From Magnetospirillum sp. (lineage in GTDB: Bacteria > Pseudomonadota > Alphaproteobacteria > CACIAM-22H2): 64,000 bases of DNA. Every line of letters starts with the position of its first letter. Position 1 is the first letter of the stretch. The stretch lies in NCBI GenBank assembly GCA_027532905.1, contig JAPZUA010000006.1, positions 160,101-224,100 of the forward strand, given 5' to 3'. The translations under genes and the position numbers were made by a program. Under the pieces are notes generated by a model, which was not told the DNA's origin, did no database searches, and saw only the letters and a program-made list of their open reading frames with translations. Positions 26,909-35,596 of the stretch are shown one piece after another.

Positions 26909-27723
26909 TTCCCGTCTTCAGCAGCGGAAAGCTGCAGCCCCAATACGGTGATGAACAGGCATAAGGCAGGCATAAGGACCTGCAGCGGCGCTTCGTCATG
27001 GTAGGGAAGCAACTCCGTCATCATGCTTCCCCACTCCGGCGTCGGCGGACGCATGCCAACGCCCACAAAACTGAGCGTCGAAATGGCAACAATCACTGTC
27101 GCGAAGCCAAAGGCCATCAGCGTGGCGAGCGCCGGCCAGAGCTCCGGCAGCAAATGGCGGCGCGCGATATGCGTGGCCGAGAAGCCAAAGAGCCTTGCGG
27201 CCTCAACGTCGGGTGCTGCAAGCCGTCGGCTGACCACGGTCCGAACCAGCCGGAAGTATTCGACCCACAACGCCAGCGCGAGGCCGAGGAACAATGGCCA
27301 CCAGGCGCCTGGCGCGAACGCCGCGATGATGAGCACGAGTAGCAGCCCAGGCAGCGCCATAACAGCGTCGCAGAGACCCGAAAGCAGGCGATCCGTGAAG
27401 CCGCCGAACCAGGCGGCCGCAAGGCCGAGAAAGACCCCCGGAACAGCGGCAGTCAGCACTGTCGCCAGTCCGAAGCCCAGCGACAGTCGCGCCGCATGGG
27501 CGAGCCGCGCCGCCATGCTGCGGCCCAAGTGATCCGCACCCAGCGTGTAGCTGTCGCCTGGCGGGCTGAGCGCGGCGCGCAGGTCCTGCTTCAGCGGATC
27601 GACACCGATAAGCCAGGGACCGACGACAGCGAAGCAGGCCATGGCGGTAAGTATCGCAAGGCCGACGAAGCGGCGGCGAGGAAAACGGCGCGGCGCGCTG
27701 TGGATGAAATCGGTCACGGTCAT
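26905..27723 (-). CDS. Peptide/nickel-type ABC permease (DppC-like)
   Basis: A 272-residue inner-membrane permease with a DppC-type N-terminus (LGADHLGRSMAARLAHAARL) and the cytoplasmic EAA loop DVEAARLFGFSATHIARRHL. About six hydrophobic spans. Overlaps both neighbours by four bases. Confidence 0.9.
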   Translation of the reverse strand: MTVTDFIHSAPRRFPRRRFVGLAILTAMACFAVVGPWLIGVDPLKQDLRAALSPPGDSYTLGADHLGRSMAARLAHAARLSLGFGLATVLTAAVPGVFLGLAAAWFGGFTDRLLSGLCDAVMALPGLLLVLIIAAFAPGAWWPLFLGLALALWVEYFRLVRTVVSRRLAAPDVEAARLFGFSATHIARRHLLPELWPALATLMAFGFATVIVAISTLSFVGVGMRPPTPEWGSMMTELLPYHDEAPLQVLMPALCLFITVLGLQLSAAEDGK

Positions 27724-28679
27724 GCGCGGCCTGCGCCGCGCGGATCGAGCCCATGACAGACAGCATCGACCACAGCGTTGAGTGCCACAAACGTCAAACC
27801 CATGGCCAGCGCCGTGCCCTGCACCATGGGAATGTCGCGAGAAAGGACCGCATGCACGAGCGCGTGACCGATGCCTGGCCAGGCGAAAAGCGACTCGATC
27901 ACCACCACGCCCTCGATCAGGTAGACAAGCTGCACGCCGAGATACGCTACGATCGGTACCGCTGCGTTTCGTATCGTGTGCCGCCAGACGATAGCAGAGG
28001 TTGGCAAGCCCTTGGTTCGTGCAAATGCGATATAGCCTGAGTTCATGACCTGCAGCGCAGCGTTGCGCGTCACACGTGCCGAAACGGCGGCGAGGCCCAG
28101 CGCAAGCGCTACTGTTGGCAACACCCAGGAGACCGGCCGGTCATAGCCCGCCGCAGGCAGCAGGCCGAGCCAGCCGGCCAGCACGATCATCAGCACAAGT
28201 CCGATCACAAACGAGGGCAAAGCACGGACAGCGGTAGACACGGCGAGACCGGCGAGGTCGAAGAGTCCACCGGGCCGAAGCGCCATCAAGACACCTAGCG
28301 GCGGGCCGACGAGCATCGACAGCGCGAGCGCTGCAACCGAGAGACCGAGCGTCGCGCCAAACTGCACGCGAAGTTCATCCGCAACACTCTCATTCGAGAC
28401 GAGTGAGACGCCAAGGTTGAGAGTCGCAAGATCGCCTAACCAAGCCCAAAGCCGCACAAACCAGGGTCGATCCAGGCCGAGCTCCTGGCGCACCGCTTCG
28501 GCTGCAGCGGTGTTGACGAGGTCCTCGCCATAGCGTCCTGCGGCGATTCGGTATGCCTGATCGCCTGGCAGAGCTTCGACCAGCAGGAAGCTGACCAGTC
28601 CTACCATCAGGGCGACGATCAGCGCCTGCGTCAGCCGCGTTATCACGAAACGTATCCAGAAACCCATCGCGTCAGGCAC
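27720..28679 (-). CDS. Peptide/nickel-type ABC permease (DppB-like)
   Basis: A 319-residue inner-membrane permease. FVITRLTQALIVALMVGLVS at the N-terminus, LGLDRPWFVRLWAWLGDL, and the EAA loop FARTKGLPTSAIVWRHTIRN are DppB features. It overlaps the binding-protein gene by eight bases. Confidence 0.9.
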   Translation of the reverse strand: MPDAMGFWIRFVITRLTQALIVALMVGLVSFLLVEALPGDQAYRIAAGRYGEDLVNTAAAEAVRQELGLDRPWFVRLWAWLGDLATLNLGVSLVSNESVADELRVQFGATLGLSVAALALSMLVGPPLGVLMALRPGGLFDLAGLAVSTAVRALPSFVIGLVLMIVLAGWLGLLPAAGYDRPVSWVLPTVALALGLAAVSARVTRNAALQVMNSGYIAFARTKGLPTSAIVWRHTIRNAAVPIVAYLGVQLVYLIEGVVVIESLFAWPGIGHALVHAVLSRDIPMVQGTALAMGLTFVALNAVVDAVCHGLDPRGAGRA

Positions 28680-30213
28680 CCCACCGCATCGCCGAAACCC
28701 GGTAGCTCAGCTCGAATGGGTCGATAGTAACGCCCGACAGCCTGCGGCTGACGGCGACACCGTGGTCGAACCAAGCGATCGGCACAACCGGCATCTCGGC
28801 ATGCAGAATCTCGGAAGTTCGCCGGCGCAACGCGGAGCGGGCTGCTGCGTCGGTCTCCGATCCCAGCCGGCCCAGCACCGACACCAACTCCGGGCTCGAC
28901 CAATTCATCGCGCCCCAGTCCCCGCCATTCGGACCGAAATCCTGCAGCAAGGTGCCGAGAGGATCGGGCGTCAATGCGAAGTTGCGGGCGAAGAGAGCCA
29001 TATCCATTGTGCCGTCGCGGTGGCCGGCTGGGATCTCACCGCTGTTGACGATGGCAACCTGCATATCGATTCCGACTTCCTTGACCTGTGCCTGGATCGC
29101 GGCGGCCATGGGCGGCTGTTCGGGGCGGTCGGAGAAGGTACGCAGCGTCACTTTGAACGGCTGGCCATTCTTGGCGAGCACCCCGTCGGTACCCGGCCGC
29201 CAACCGGCTTCTGCCAGTAGAGCGCGCGCGCGGGCCGGATCATGGGCCAGCGCCGGTAGGCCCGGCTGATGCCAGTCGGCGAGCGCGGGCGCGAACATCT
29301 GCGTGGCCTGCGAGCGCGGGCTACGCAATAGCGCTTTGGCGATGCCCTCACGGTCGATGGCGAAGCTAAAGGCTTGGCGGGTCCTAACGTCCGAAAATGC
29401 CGGCCGAGCGGCATTGAGCTTGATCGCTCGGGTACGAGCGATCGGGATCACCTCTACCGCGATGCGCGTGCTGCGGCGTAGGCGGTCAACGCTCTCGGGC
29501 GGCAGAACATAGACGAGGTCTGCCTGCCCGCTCTCCGCCATGATAGTGCGGGTTTCGCCGCGAGGGACGGCGAGATAGCTGATCCGCTCGATTGTGGGCT
29601 TCGGACCAGTCCATCCTGGAAATAGTTCAGCCTCGACGCGCAATGGAGCCTCTACGAGCCTAGCACGGTAGGGTCCGCTGCCGATTGCACGTACCGCCGA
29701 GTCGCCTTCGAAAGACGACGGCGCCAGCACGATCCCGCTCGAATGCGAAAGGAATGCCGGAAGCGACTGAAACGGTCGCTCGGTGCGTATGGTGACGATG
29801 CGGTCGCCGTCCGCGCCGATTGCGGCGATCGGCGCATTGGCGAGCACGCTTGCGGCAACGCCGCGCGTGCGGTTCAGCGCATTGGCGACAGTGCCTGCCG
29901 TGACCGAGGTGCCATCATGAAAAATCGCGCCTGATCGAAGCGTGAAACGCCAGAGCAGGCCGTCGTCGGATACAGTCCACGACGATGCCAGTGCCGACAC
30001 CGGGCGTCCGCCGTCGTCGGCCGTCACCAGCGTCTCGGCGATCTCGAGCCGACCGAAGATGAAGCCGGAGCGGACAGGATCGAAACCCGTGATTTCGAAA
30101 GGAGCCGCTATCTTCAGCGCCGTTGGTTGTGTCTGGGCGCGTGAAGACAAAGACGTCAAGCTGAGCGCTGCACCGCCGACGAGCGCCGCACGGCGTGAAA
30201 AAGTTTTTACCAT
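28672..30213 (-). CDS. Peptide/nickel-type solute-binding protein
   Basis: A 513-residue family 5 binding protein, first gene of a four-gene operon (binding protein, two permeases, fused ATPase). The signal is Tat-like: SRRAALVGGAALSLTSLSSRA. The mature part has the family pattern (ALASSWTVSDDGLLWRFTLR, IFHDGTSVTAGTVANALNR). A promoter and 25-bp palindrome lie just upstream. The ligand is unknown; the neighbouring HD and PHP genes hint at a phosphorus-containing compound. Confidence 0.88.
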   Translation of the reverse strand: MVKTFSRRAALVGGAALSLTSLSSRAQTQPTALKIAAPFEITGFDPVRSGFIFGRLEIAETLVTADDGGRPVSALASSWTVSDDGLLWRFTLRSGAIFHDGTSVTAGTVANALNRTRGVAASVLANAPIAAIGADGDRIVTIRTERPFQSLPAFLSHSSGIVLAPSSFEGDSAVRAIGSGPYRARLVEAPLRVEAELFPGWTGPKPTIERISYLAVPRGETRTIMAESGQADLVYVLPPESVDRLRRSTRIAVEVIPIARTRAIKLNAARPAFSDVRTRQAFSFAIDREGIAKALLRSPRSQATQMFAPALADWHQPGLPALAHDPARARALLAEAGWRPGTDGVLAKNGQPFKVTLRTFSDRPEQPPMAAAIQAQVKEVGIDMQVAIVNSGEIPAGHRDGTMDMALFARNFALTPDPLGTLLQDFGPNGGDWGAMNWSSPELVSVLGRLGSETDAAARSALRRRTSEILHAEMPVVPIAWFDHGVAVSRRLSGVTIDPFELSYRVSAMRWGA

Positions 30214-30254
30214 AATTGATCGGACCTACGTTCGAGGAGCGAGACGAAACGGTA

Positions 30255-30279
30255 TAGAGTGTTATACTATAACAGTCTA
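30255..30279. promoter_or_regulatory. 25-bp palindromic operator
   Basis: The inner 15 bases TGTTATA-C-TATAACA are a perfect palindrome. Four more pairs outside it (TAGA/TCTA) match after one mismatched G/G pair, giving 25 bp with 11 of 12 pairs. It covers the -10 of the candidate promoter for the binding-protein operon. The half-site style suits a GntR- or TetR-type repressor; the regulator is not obvious. Confidence 0.65.
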
Positions 30280-30293
30280 GGGACCTCTGCCAA
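30266..30293 (-). promoter_or_regulatory. Sigma-70 promoter for peptide-type importer operon
   Basis: On the minus strand, TTGGCA (30293-30288) and TATAGT (30271-30266) with a 16-base spacer, each 5 of 6 to consensus. It is about 50 bp from the start codon at 30213. Confidence 0.6.
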
Positions 30294-30443
30294 ATTGTTA
30301 AGAAATCCTCCCGTAAGGCGCGCTGTCCGTCGTCAGACCAATCGGGACGGCTTGCGGCTGCGGTCGACGGAGAATTTAGTTCATTTGTGTCTGTAGGATG
30401 CTCCGCTAAAACGGTGCGAAATTTTGCTGAAGCATACGATGCC

Positions 30444-30501
30444 AATAGTGCCCAGCTTCGCCCGCTATGGCACGCCAGCGCTTATCGAAGTGGGCACTAT
30501 T
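30444..30501 (+). repeat. Hairpin repeat copy 3 (arm type A/A)
   Basis: Left AATAGTGCCCAGCTTCG and right CGAAGTGGGCACTATT are complementary over 16 pairs apart from one extra base. The core reads CGCTATGGCACGCCAGCG. This is the best-paired copy. Confidence 0.9.
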
Positions 30502-30515
30502 CGCGCCACTAACAT

Positions 30516-31085
30516 TTAAACGCAGTTTTCTGAAGTTCTGCGGGGTGCGAGGCGATCCACGTACTCGCGCAGGAAGTATGTGAATTCAGGCGTCCGGGCG
30601 TTTGGGTCCTTCGCCGCGTCGTCGATGCGGCGAAGCCGCACTGCCGCTTCGAAATAAGGTTGTGCGCAAAACGCCGCCTGCTCGGTCGTGTCCATCGCAC
30701 CGCCCTGAAGTTCAAGGCTGCGGATCGAGTCGGACGAAAGCCGAGCGAAGTAGGCGGGCTCGGCTGCGACCAGGAAGCGCTTGGCGGCCACATGCAGACG
30801 GACCGGCTCGCTCACTGCCGGTCCGAACTGGGCGGCGAGCCAGTCTGCGCCGCACGCTTCGTGGCGATCGTCGATGCCCTGGGCGGCCGGCGTTTCGCCA
30901 AGCGGGTGAACCATGTGGCCGACGTCGTGCAGCAGCGCTGCCACGATCATGGCCGGTATCTCGCCTTGGCGCTCGGCCAGCGTCGCGGATTGCAGCGCGT
31001 GCTGGAGCTGGTTGACGGCGGCAAGACCGTAGCGTGCGGTCGCGCGCTTGCCGAAGATATCGAGGAGTTCAGCTTCGCGGGGCAT
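30516..31085 (-). CDS. PhnZ-like HD-domain oxygenase
   Basis: A 189-residue HD-domain protein resembling PhnZ and TmpB, the mixed-valence di-iron oxygenases that cleave hydroxyalkylphosphonates. All six expected metal ligands can be placed: H29 (QLQHALQ), H53-D54 (LLHDVGH), H75 (RHEACGA), H98 (LHVAAKRF) and D155 (RRIDDA). The phosphonate-binding-type HVAAKR lysine (K102) and the SLELQGGAMD segment are present. From memory PhnZ has a Y-x-x-E pair ahead of the first His; here Tyr19 is kept but the Glu position is Ala22. It is divergent from the PHP gene with 95 bp between, and convergence of neighbours supports one locus. Exact substrate is inference. Confidence 0.75.
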   Translation of the reverse strand: MPREAELLDIFGKRATARYGLAAVNQLQHALQSATLAERQGEIPAMIVAALLHDVGHMVHPLGETPAAQGIDDRHEACGADWLAAQFGPAVSEPVRLHVAAKRFLVAAEPAYFARLSSDSIRSLELQGGAMDTTEQAAFCAQPYFEAAVRLRRIDDAAKDPNARTPEFTYFLREYVDRLAPRRTSENCV

Positions 31086-31180
31086 GTCACGTCACCTTTT
31101 TGTCATATAAATATTGTATGCAGAAACACTGTTCGATAGATAACATTCATGATGCAGGCCAACAAGAGGAGAAGTGCGAC

Positions 31181-32104
31181 ATGCGGACGATCTCGGCATT
31201 CGAGCGGCCCGGGCGATTCTTCAAGGGCAACCTGCACACCCATTCGACTGGATCCGACGGGCGCCATCCACCCGACAAGGTCTGTGCGATCTACCGGGAG
31301 GCGGGCTACGATTTCATCGCGCTCACGGACCATTTTCTGCCCACCTACAGGTTCCCAGTCACCGACACGAGCAGTTACAGGACCGAGTCATTCACCACGA
31401 TTCATGGGGCCGAAGTCCACGTGCCGTCGACGCGTCTCGGGGAGATCTGGCACATCCTCGCAGTCGGCCTGCCGCTGGATTTCGCGCCAACGCGCGAAGG
31501 CGAAACGGCGCCCGAGATCGCCGCGCGTTGCGCCGCCGCCGGCGCTTTCGTTGCGGTCGTACATCCGTCCTGGTACGGGCTGACGGCGGACGAGGCGCAA
31601 TCGATCTCTGCCGCTCACGCCATCGAGATCTACAACCACACGAGCGCCGTCAAAAACGACCGAGGCGACGGAACAGCACTCTACGACGAGTTGCTCGCGC
31701 GCGGCCGACGGTTGTCCGCCTGCGCCACCGACGATGCGCATTTCAATTTCGACGACGCGTTCGGCGGCTGGGTCATGGTCAAGGCGTCCGAACGCGATCC
31801 GGACGCGATTGTAAGCGCGCTTCGCGCGGGCGACTACTACGCCACGCAAGGCCCGGAGATCCACGCGATCGCGCTCGACGGCGAAACGCTGGAAATCGAA
31901 TGCAGTCCCGCTGCGGCGGTGATGGCGCTGGGCCGCGGTTCCAAGGCCGCCAACGAATTGGGATGCGGTCTCACGCGCGTGCGCCTGCCGATCGAGCGCT
32001 TGCGGCGCGGCGGCTATGCCCGGGTCGTCGTGATCGACGCCTCAGGCCGCCGCGCGTGGAGCAATCCGATCTGGTTCGACGCCGAAAACGCGAAACCTTC
32101 TTAG
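31181..32104 (+). CDS. PHP-domain metallohydrolase (CehA/McbA-like)
   Basis: A 307-residue PHP-fold protein, a probable phosphoesterase or amide/ester hydrolase. The metal-binding signature is intact: GNLHTHSTGSDGRHPP near residue 15, FIALTDHF, GAEVHV, VAVVHPSWYG, EIYNH and ATDDAHF. It resembles the CehA/McbA group. AGAGGAG lies ten bases before the ATG. Its stop overlaps the stop of the convergent ATPase gene within TTAG. Together with the PhnZ-like gene it may process a phosphorus compound imported by the flanking transporters. Confidence 0.8.
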   Translation: MRTISAFERPGRFFKGNLHTHSTGSDGRHPPDKVCAIYREAGYDFIALTDHFLPTYRFPVTDTSSYRTESFTTIHGAEVHVPSTRLGEIWHILAVGLPLDFAPTREGETAPEIAARCAAAGAFVAVVHPSWYGLTADEAQSISAAHAIEIYNHTSAVKNDRGDGTALYDELLARGRRLSACATDDAHFNFDDAFGGWVMVKASERDPDAIVSALRAGDYYATQGPEIHAIALDGETLEIECSPAAAVMALGRGSKAANELGCGLTRVRLPIERLRRGGYARVVVIDASGRRAWSNPIWFDAENAKPS

Positions 32105-33777
32105 CCTGCGGCGACGAGGCTGTCCGCGCCAGGCGCCGGTGCCGGGTCCGCGCCCAGCCGCTTCACCCGCGACGCGGACGCGAGCAGGGCCGCGGTATAG
32201 GGATTCTGCGGCGCCGCGAAGATGTCCGATGTCGGCCCGTGTTCGACCACCACCCCGTCCTTCATCACCATCACGCGGCTCGCCATCCGCCAGATGACGG
32301 CGAGGTCGTGCGTGATGAGAACGACGCTTGCACCGTTGCGTCGGCGCAGCGCGTCCAACTCCTGCAGGACTTGGCCAGCCACCGAGGCGTCGAGCGCCGA
32401 GGTAATCTCGTCGCAGACGAGCACGTCCGGTTCGGCCGCGAAGGCGCGCGCGATGGCGACGCGCTGCTGCTGGCCGCCGGATAATTGGCGGGGGTAGCGG
32501 TCGAGATACTCGGGTCCCAGGCCAAGATCGGCCAGCAGCGCCGCCGCTTTGGTGCGCGCCGCTTTCCGGCCGAGGCCGAAGAAATGGCGCAAGGGCCGCG
32601 CGATCGAGGTCGCGACGGTCTGGCGCGGATTGAGGGAGGAGAGGGGGTCCTGGAACACGGTCTGGATGCGGCGCCGGAGTTCCGGACGCCGTTTACCCGC
32701 GACCATCGCGATCGATTCCATCTCCAACGTGAGCTTGCCCGTCTCGGGCGCCAGCAGACCCGCAAGCACAAGGCCGAGCGTGGTTTTGCCGGAGCCGGAC
32801 TCGCCGATCACGCCAAGCACCTCACCGCGCGCGAGGGTCAAGTCGATCCGGTCGAGCGTGGGACGCGTCGGTGCCGCAGCGCGGGCGAACCAGCGGCGGC
32901 GATCGTAGGAGAACGACAATTTCCGGACCGAGACCAGTTCTTGCGCGTCCGCGTCGATGTGCGGTGCCGCGCCGCTCAAGTCGAGCGACGCGGCGAGCAG
33001 CGTTTTTGTGTAGTCGCTCCGTGGCTTGCGGAACACGGTCGAAACAGCGCCTTGTTCGACGATGCGGCCGTCCTTCATGACCAGCACGTCTTCGGCGATA
33101 TCGGCGACGACGTTGAGGTCGTGCGTCACCAACGCAAGCGCCGCGCCGCGGCCGGCCCGCAAACGCTGGACGAGTTCGAGGACCTGCGCCTCGACGGTCT
33201 TGTCGAGCGCCGTCGTCGGTTCGTCGAGAACGAGCAGCGCGGGTTCGCAGGCGAGCGCTGCCGCGATGACGACGCGTTGGCGTTGGCCCCCCGAAAGTTG
33301 GTGCGGATAGCGCCGCCCGATCGCTTCGGGATCGGGAAGCCCCATTTCGGCGAACAGCTCAATTGTGCGGCGTTCGGCCTCCGCGCGAACGAGGCCGCGA
33401 CGCGCCCGCAATACCTCCTCGACCTGTCGGCCGACCGGGAGGTGGTAGGTCAGCGAAGCGAGCGGGTTCTGGGGCACCATCGCGACCCGCAGCCCGCGCA
33501 GCGCGCGGATCGCCCTGCCATTCGCTGCGGCGACGTCCACGCCGTCGACGACAAGGCGGCCTCCGAGAAATTGGCCGCCGCCGCGCAAATATCCCAAGAA
33601 TGCACGGGCAAGAGTCGACTTTCCCGACCCCGACTCGCCGACGATGCCGATCGAGCGGCCGGGTTCGAGAATGAAAGAGACCCCATCGACGACGCGCGTG
33701 ACCGCACCGAGCATATCGACATAGCCGATCGACACACCCTCGCACCGGATGATCGGATCACTGGCCTGTGGCGCCAC
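32101..33777 (-). CDS. Fused dual-ATPase subunit of second peptide/nickel-type importer
   Basis: A 558-residue two-domain ATPase. Domain one: Walker A GESGSGKST, signature QLSGGQRQRVVI, Walker B LLVLDEPTTALD. Domain two: Walker A GESGSGKTT, signature QLSGGQQQRVAI, Walker B VLVCDEITSALD. The start is a GTG overlapping the permease end by 20 bases. Last gene of the second importer operon (binding protein, DppB, DppC, ATPase). Confidence 0.9.
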   Translation of the reverse strand: MAPQASDPIIRCEGVSIGYVDMLGAVTRVVDGVSFILEPGRSIGIVGESGSGKSTLARAFLGYLRGGGQFLGGRLVVDGVDVAAANGRAIRALRGLRVAMVPQNPLASLTYHLPVGRQVEEVLRARRGLVRAEAERRTIELFAEMGLPDPEAIGRRYPHQLSGGQRQRVVIAAALACEPALLVLDEPTTALDKTVEAQVLELVQRLRAGRGAALALVTHDLNVVADIAEDVLVMKDGRIVEQGAVSTVFRKPRSDYTKTLLAASLDLSGAAPHIDADAQELVSVRKLSFSYDRRRWFARAAAPTRPTLDRIDLTLARGEVLGVIGESGSGKTTLGLVLAGLLAPETGKLTLEMESIAMVAGKRRPELRRRIQTVFQDPLSSLNPRQTVATSIARPLRHFFGLGRKAARTKAAALLADLGLGPEYLDRYPRQLSGGQQQRVAIARAFAAEPDVLVCDEITSALDASVAGQVLQELDALRRRNGASVVLITHDLAVIWRMASRVMVMKDGVVVEHGPTSDIFAAPQNPYTAALLASASRVKRLGADPAPAPGADSLVAAG

Positions 33778-34600
33778 GGGCAGCCTCCAATCCCAGGAGG
33801 TCGGCGACGCCTTCGGTCGCGAAATTGATTCCGATCACCAGCGTCGAGACGCACAGCGCCGGCGCGAGAATCAGCCACGGCTCGGAGCGGATCGATTGGA
33901 GGCCGCTCTGGATCATCAAACCCCAGTCCGGCGTCGGCGGCGAGATGCCGAGACCCAGAAAAGACAGGGCCGAGACGAGCAAGAGCGCGCTTGAAGTCCG
34001 CAGTGCGAATTCGACGGTCAGGAGATCGGCGATGTTGGGCAGCATCTCACGAAGGATGATCGCCGCTGCGGTCTCGCCGCGCAGCTTTGCGGCCTTCACG
34101 TAGCCTTGCTCCATGAGCGTCATGCCCAGGGCGCGCGACGTGCGAATGACCCCCATCATGTAGATCAGCCCCATCACGAGGATCAGGACTCCGAGCGACT
34201 GGCCGAAGCCGGTAACAAAGAGCGAGACGAGAAGGATGGCGGGAATCGACAGCTTCATCTCGACGATTCGAGACACGGCATCGTCGAATGCGCCGCGGTA
34301 GAAGGCGGTAGCGAGACCGAGAAGGCCGCCGCCAAAGGCCGCGATCAGGCCGGCGCAAGCGGCCGCGACGATGGAGATCTGGCCGCCCAGGAGCAAGCGG
34401 GAGAAGAAATCCCGGCCGAGTTCGTCCGTGCCGAGCCAGAATGTCGCGGTCGGCGGCTCGAGGGGTGCTTCGAGCAGCCGCAATGGATCGTAAGGCGCAA
34501 TCCAAGGTGCCAAAGCCGCGACGGCAAGGTGCCCGCCGACAAGTGCGAGGCCAAGCATCGTCAAGGGCCGCCGGAAAAGGCGCTTCAGAAACTGGATCAT
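33758..34600 (-). CDS. Peptide/nickel-type ABC permease (DppC-like), second importer
   Basis: A 280-residue inner-membrane permease. LGTDELGRDFFSRLLLGGQI and the EAA loop YVKAAKLRGETAAAIILREM are DppC features. The start chosen is the ATG at 34600, overlapping the upstream permease stop (ATGA); a longer reading upstream runs inside the dppB-like gene out of frame. Confidence 0.9.
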   Translation of the reverse strand: MIQFLKRLFRRPLTMLGLALVGGHLAVAALAPWIAPYDPLRLLEAPLEPPTATFWLGTDELGRDFFSRLLLGGQISIVAAACAGLIAAFGGGLLGLATAFYRGAFDDAVSRIVEMKLSIPAILLVSLFVTGFGQSLGVLILVMGLIYMMGVIRTSRALGMTLMEQGYVKAAKLRGETAAAIILREMLPNIADLLTVEFALRTSSALLLVSALSFLGLGISPPTPDWGLMIQSGLQSIRSEPWLILAPALCVSTLVIGINFATEGVADLLGLEAARGATGQ

Positions 34601-35562
34601 GCGCCCCTCGTTCTGGGGTCGAGCGCGAGAATGGCAAGATCGGCGAGAAGGTTGAGGGCGACGACGATCGCGGCCGAACCGAGCGCGATGGCCTGCACCA
34701 CATGGACCTCGCGCCGCGTGACGGCTCGGACCAGTTCCTGCCCGAGGCCGGGATAGGCGAACACGAGTTCGACGACGACGATTCCGGAGACAAGTGCTGC
34801 CGCATAGAGCGCCATTGCCGTCAAGCTCGGGATGATCGCCGCCGGCAGCGCGTGGCGGAAGACGATGCGCCACTCGGGAATGCCGGTGAGCCGCAGCCGT
34901 TCGACGAAGTCGCTGGCGAGCGCTTCGATCATGCCGGTGCGGACGAGCCTCGCAAGGTAGGCGACCGAGCCGATCACCACGGTCGCCACGGCGAGCGGCG
35001 ACGCGGCGAGCAATGTCAGCGCCGGATCGCGCGTCGATGCGATGATTGTCGCCGGAAAAATCGGCCATGTGACGGCAAAAAGCATCACCAGCACCGTACC
35101 GATGACGAACTCCGGGATCGAGTACCCGATCACGGCAACAGTGGAGACAATATTGTCGACGGGCCGTCCTCGCCAGGCGGCGGCGGCGATCCCGATAGCG
35201 AGCGCAAACGGGATCGCGACGAGCAGCACGGCGGCGGCGAGGATCAAGGAGTTGCGGTACGGATAACCGACGATCGTCGTCACGGGCGTCTTGGACATCA
35301 GCGTCCGGCCGAAGTCGAGTTGCACGACGCCGCCCAGAAATGCGCCCAAGCGCTCGTGCGCGGGACGATCGAGGCCCAGGTCACGCTTCATCTGCGCGAG
35401 ACGCTCGGGCGGGATCATCGCGATCTCGTCGGCCGACAGCGACACGTCCAACGCGTCGCCCGGCATGATCTCCGTCGCGACGAAGACGAATATCGCGAGC
35501 ATGAAAAGCGTAACCAGCGACAGCGCAAGCCGGCGCGAGACGGCGATCAACATGGTCGCCAT
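34597..35562 (-). CDS. Peptide/nickel-type ABC permease (DppB-like), second importer
   Basis: A 321-residue inner-membrane permease: DLGLDRPAHERLGAFLGGVV, LFAVTWPIFPATII and the EAA loop FVERLRLTGIPEWRIVFRHA. It follows the binding-protein gene by 34 bp. Confidence 0.9.
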   Translation of the reverse strand: MATMLIAVSRRLALSLVTLFMLAIFVFVATEIMPGDALDVSLSADEIAMIPPERLAQMKRDLGLDRPAHERLGAFLGGVVQLDFGRTLMSKTPVTTIVGYPYRNSLILAAAVLLVAIPFALAIGIAAAAWRGRPVDNIVSTVAVIGYSIPEFVIGTVLVMLFAVTWPIFPATIIASTRDPALTLLAASPLAVATVVIGSVAYLARLVRTGMIEALASDFVERLRLTGIPEWRIVFRHALPAAIIPSLTAMALYAAALVSGIVVVELVFAYPGLGQELVRAVTRREVHVVQAIALGSAAIVVALNLLADLAILALDPRTRGA

Positions 35563-35596
35563 CCGCGTCCGGGCGTTTTCGTGGCGACGAACGATC

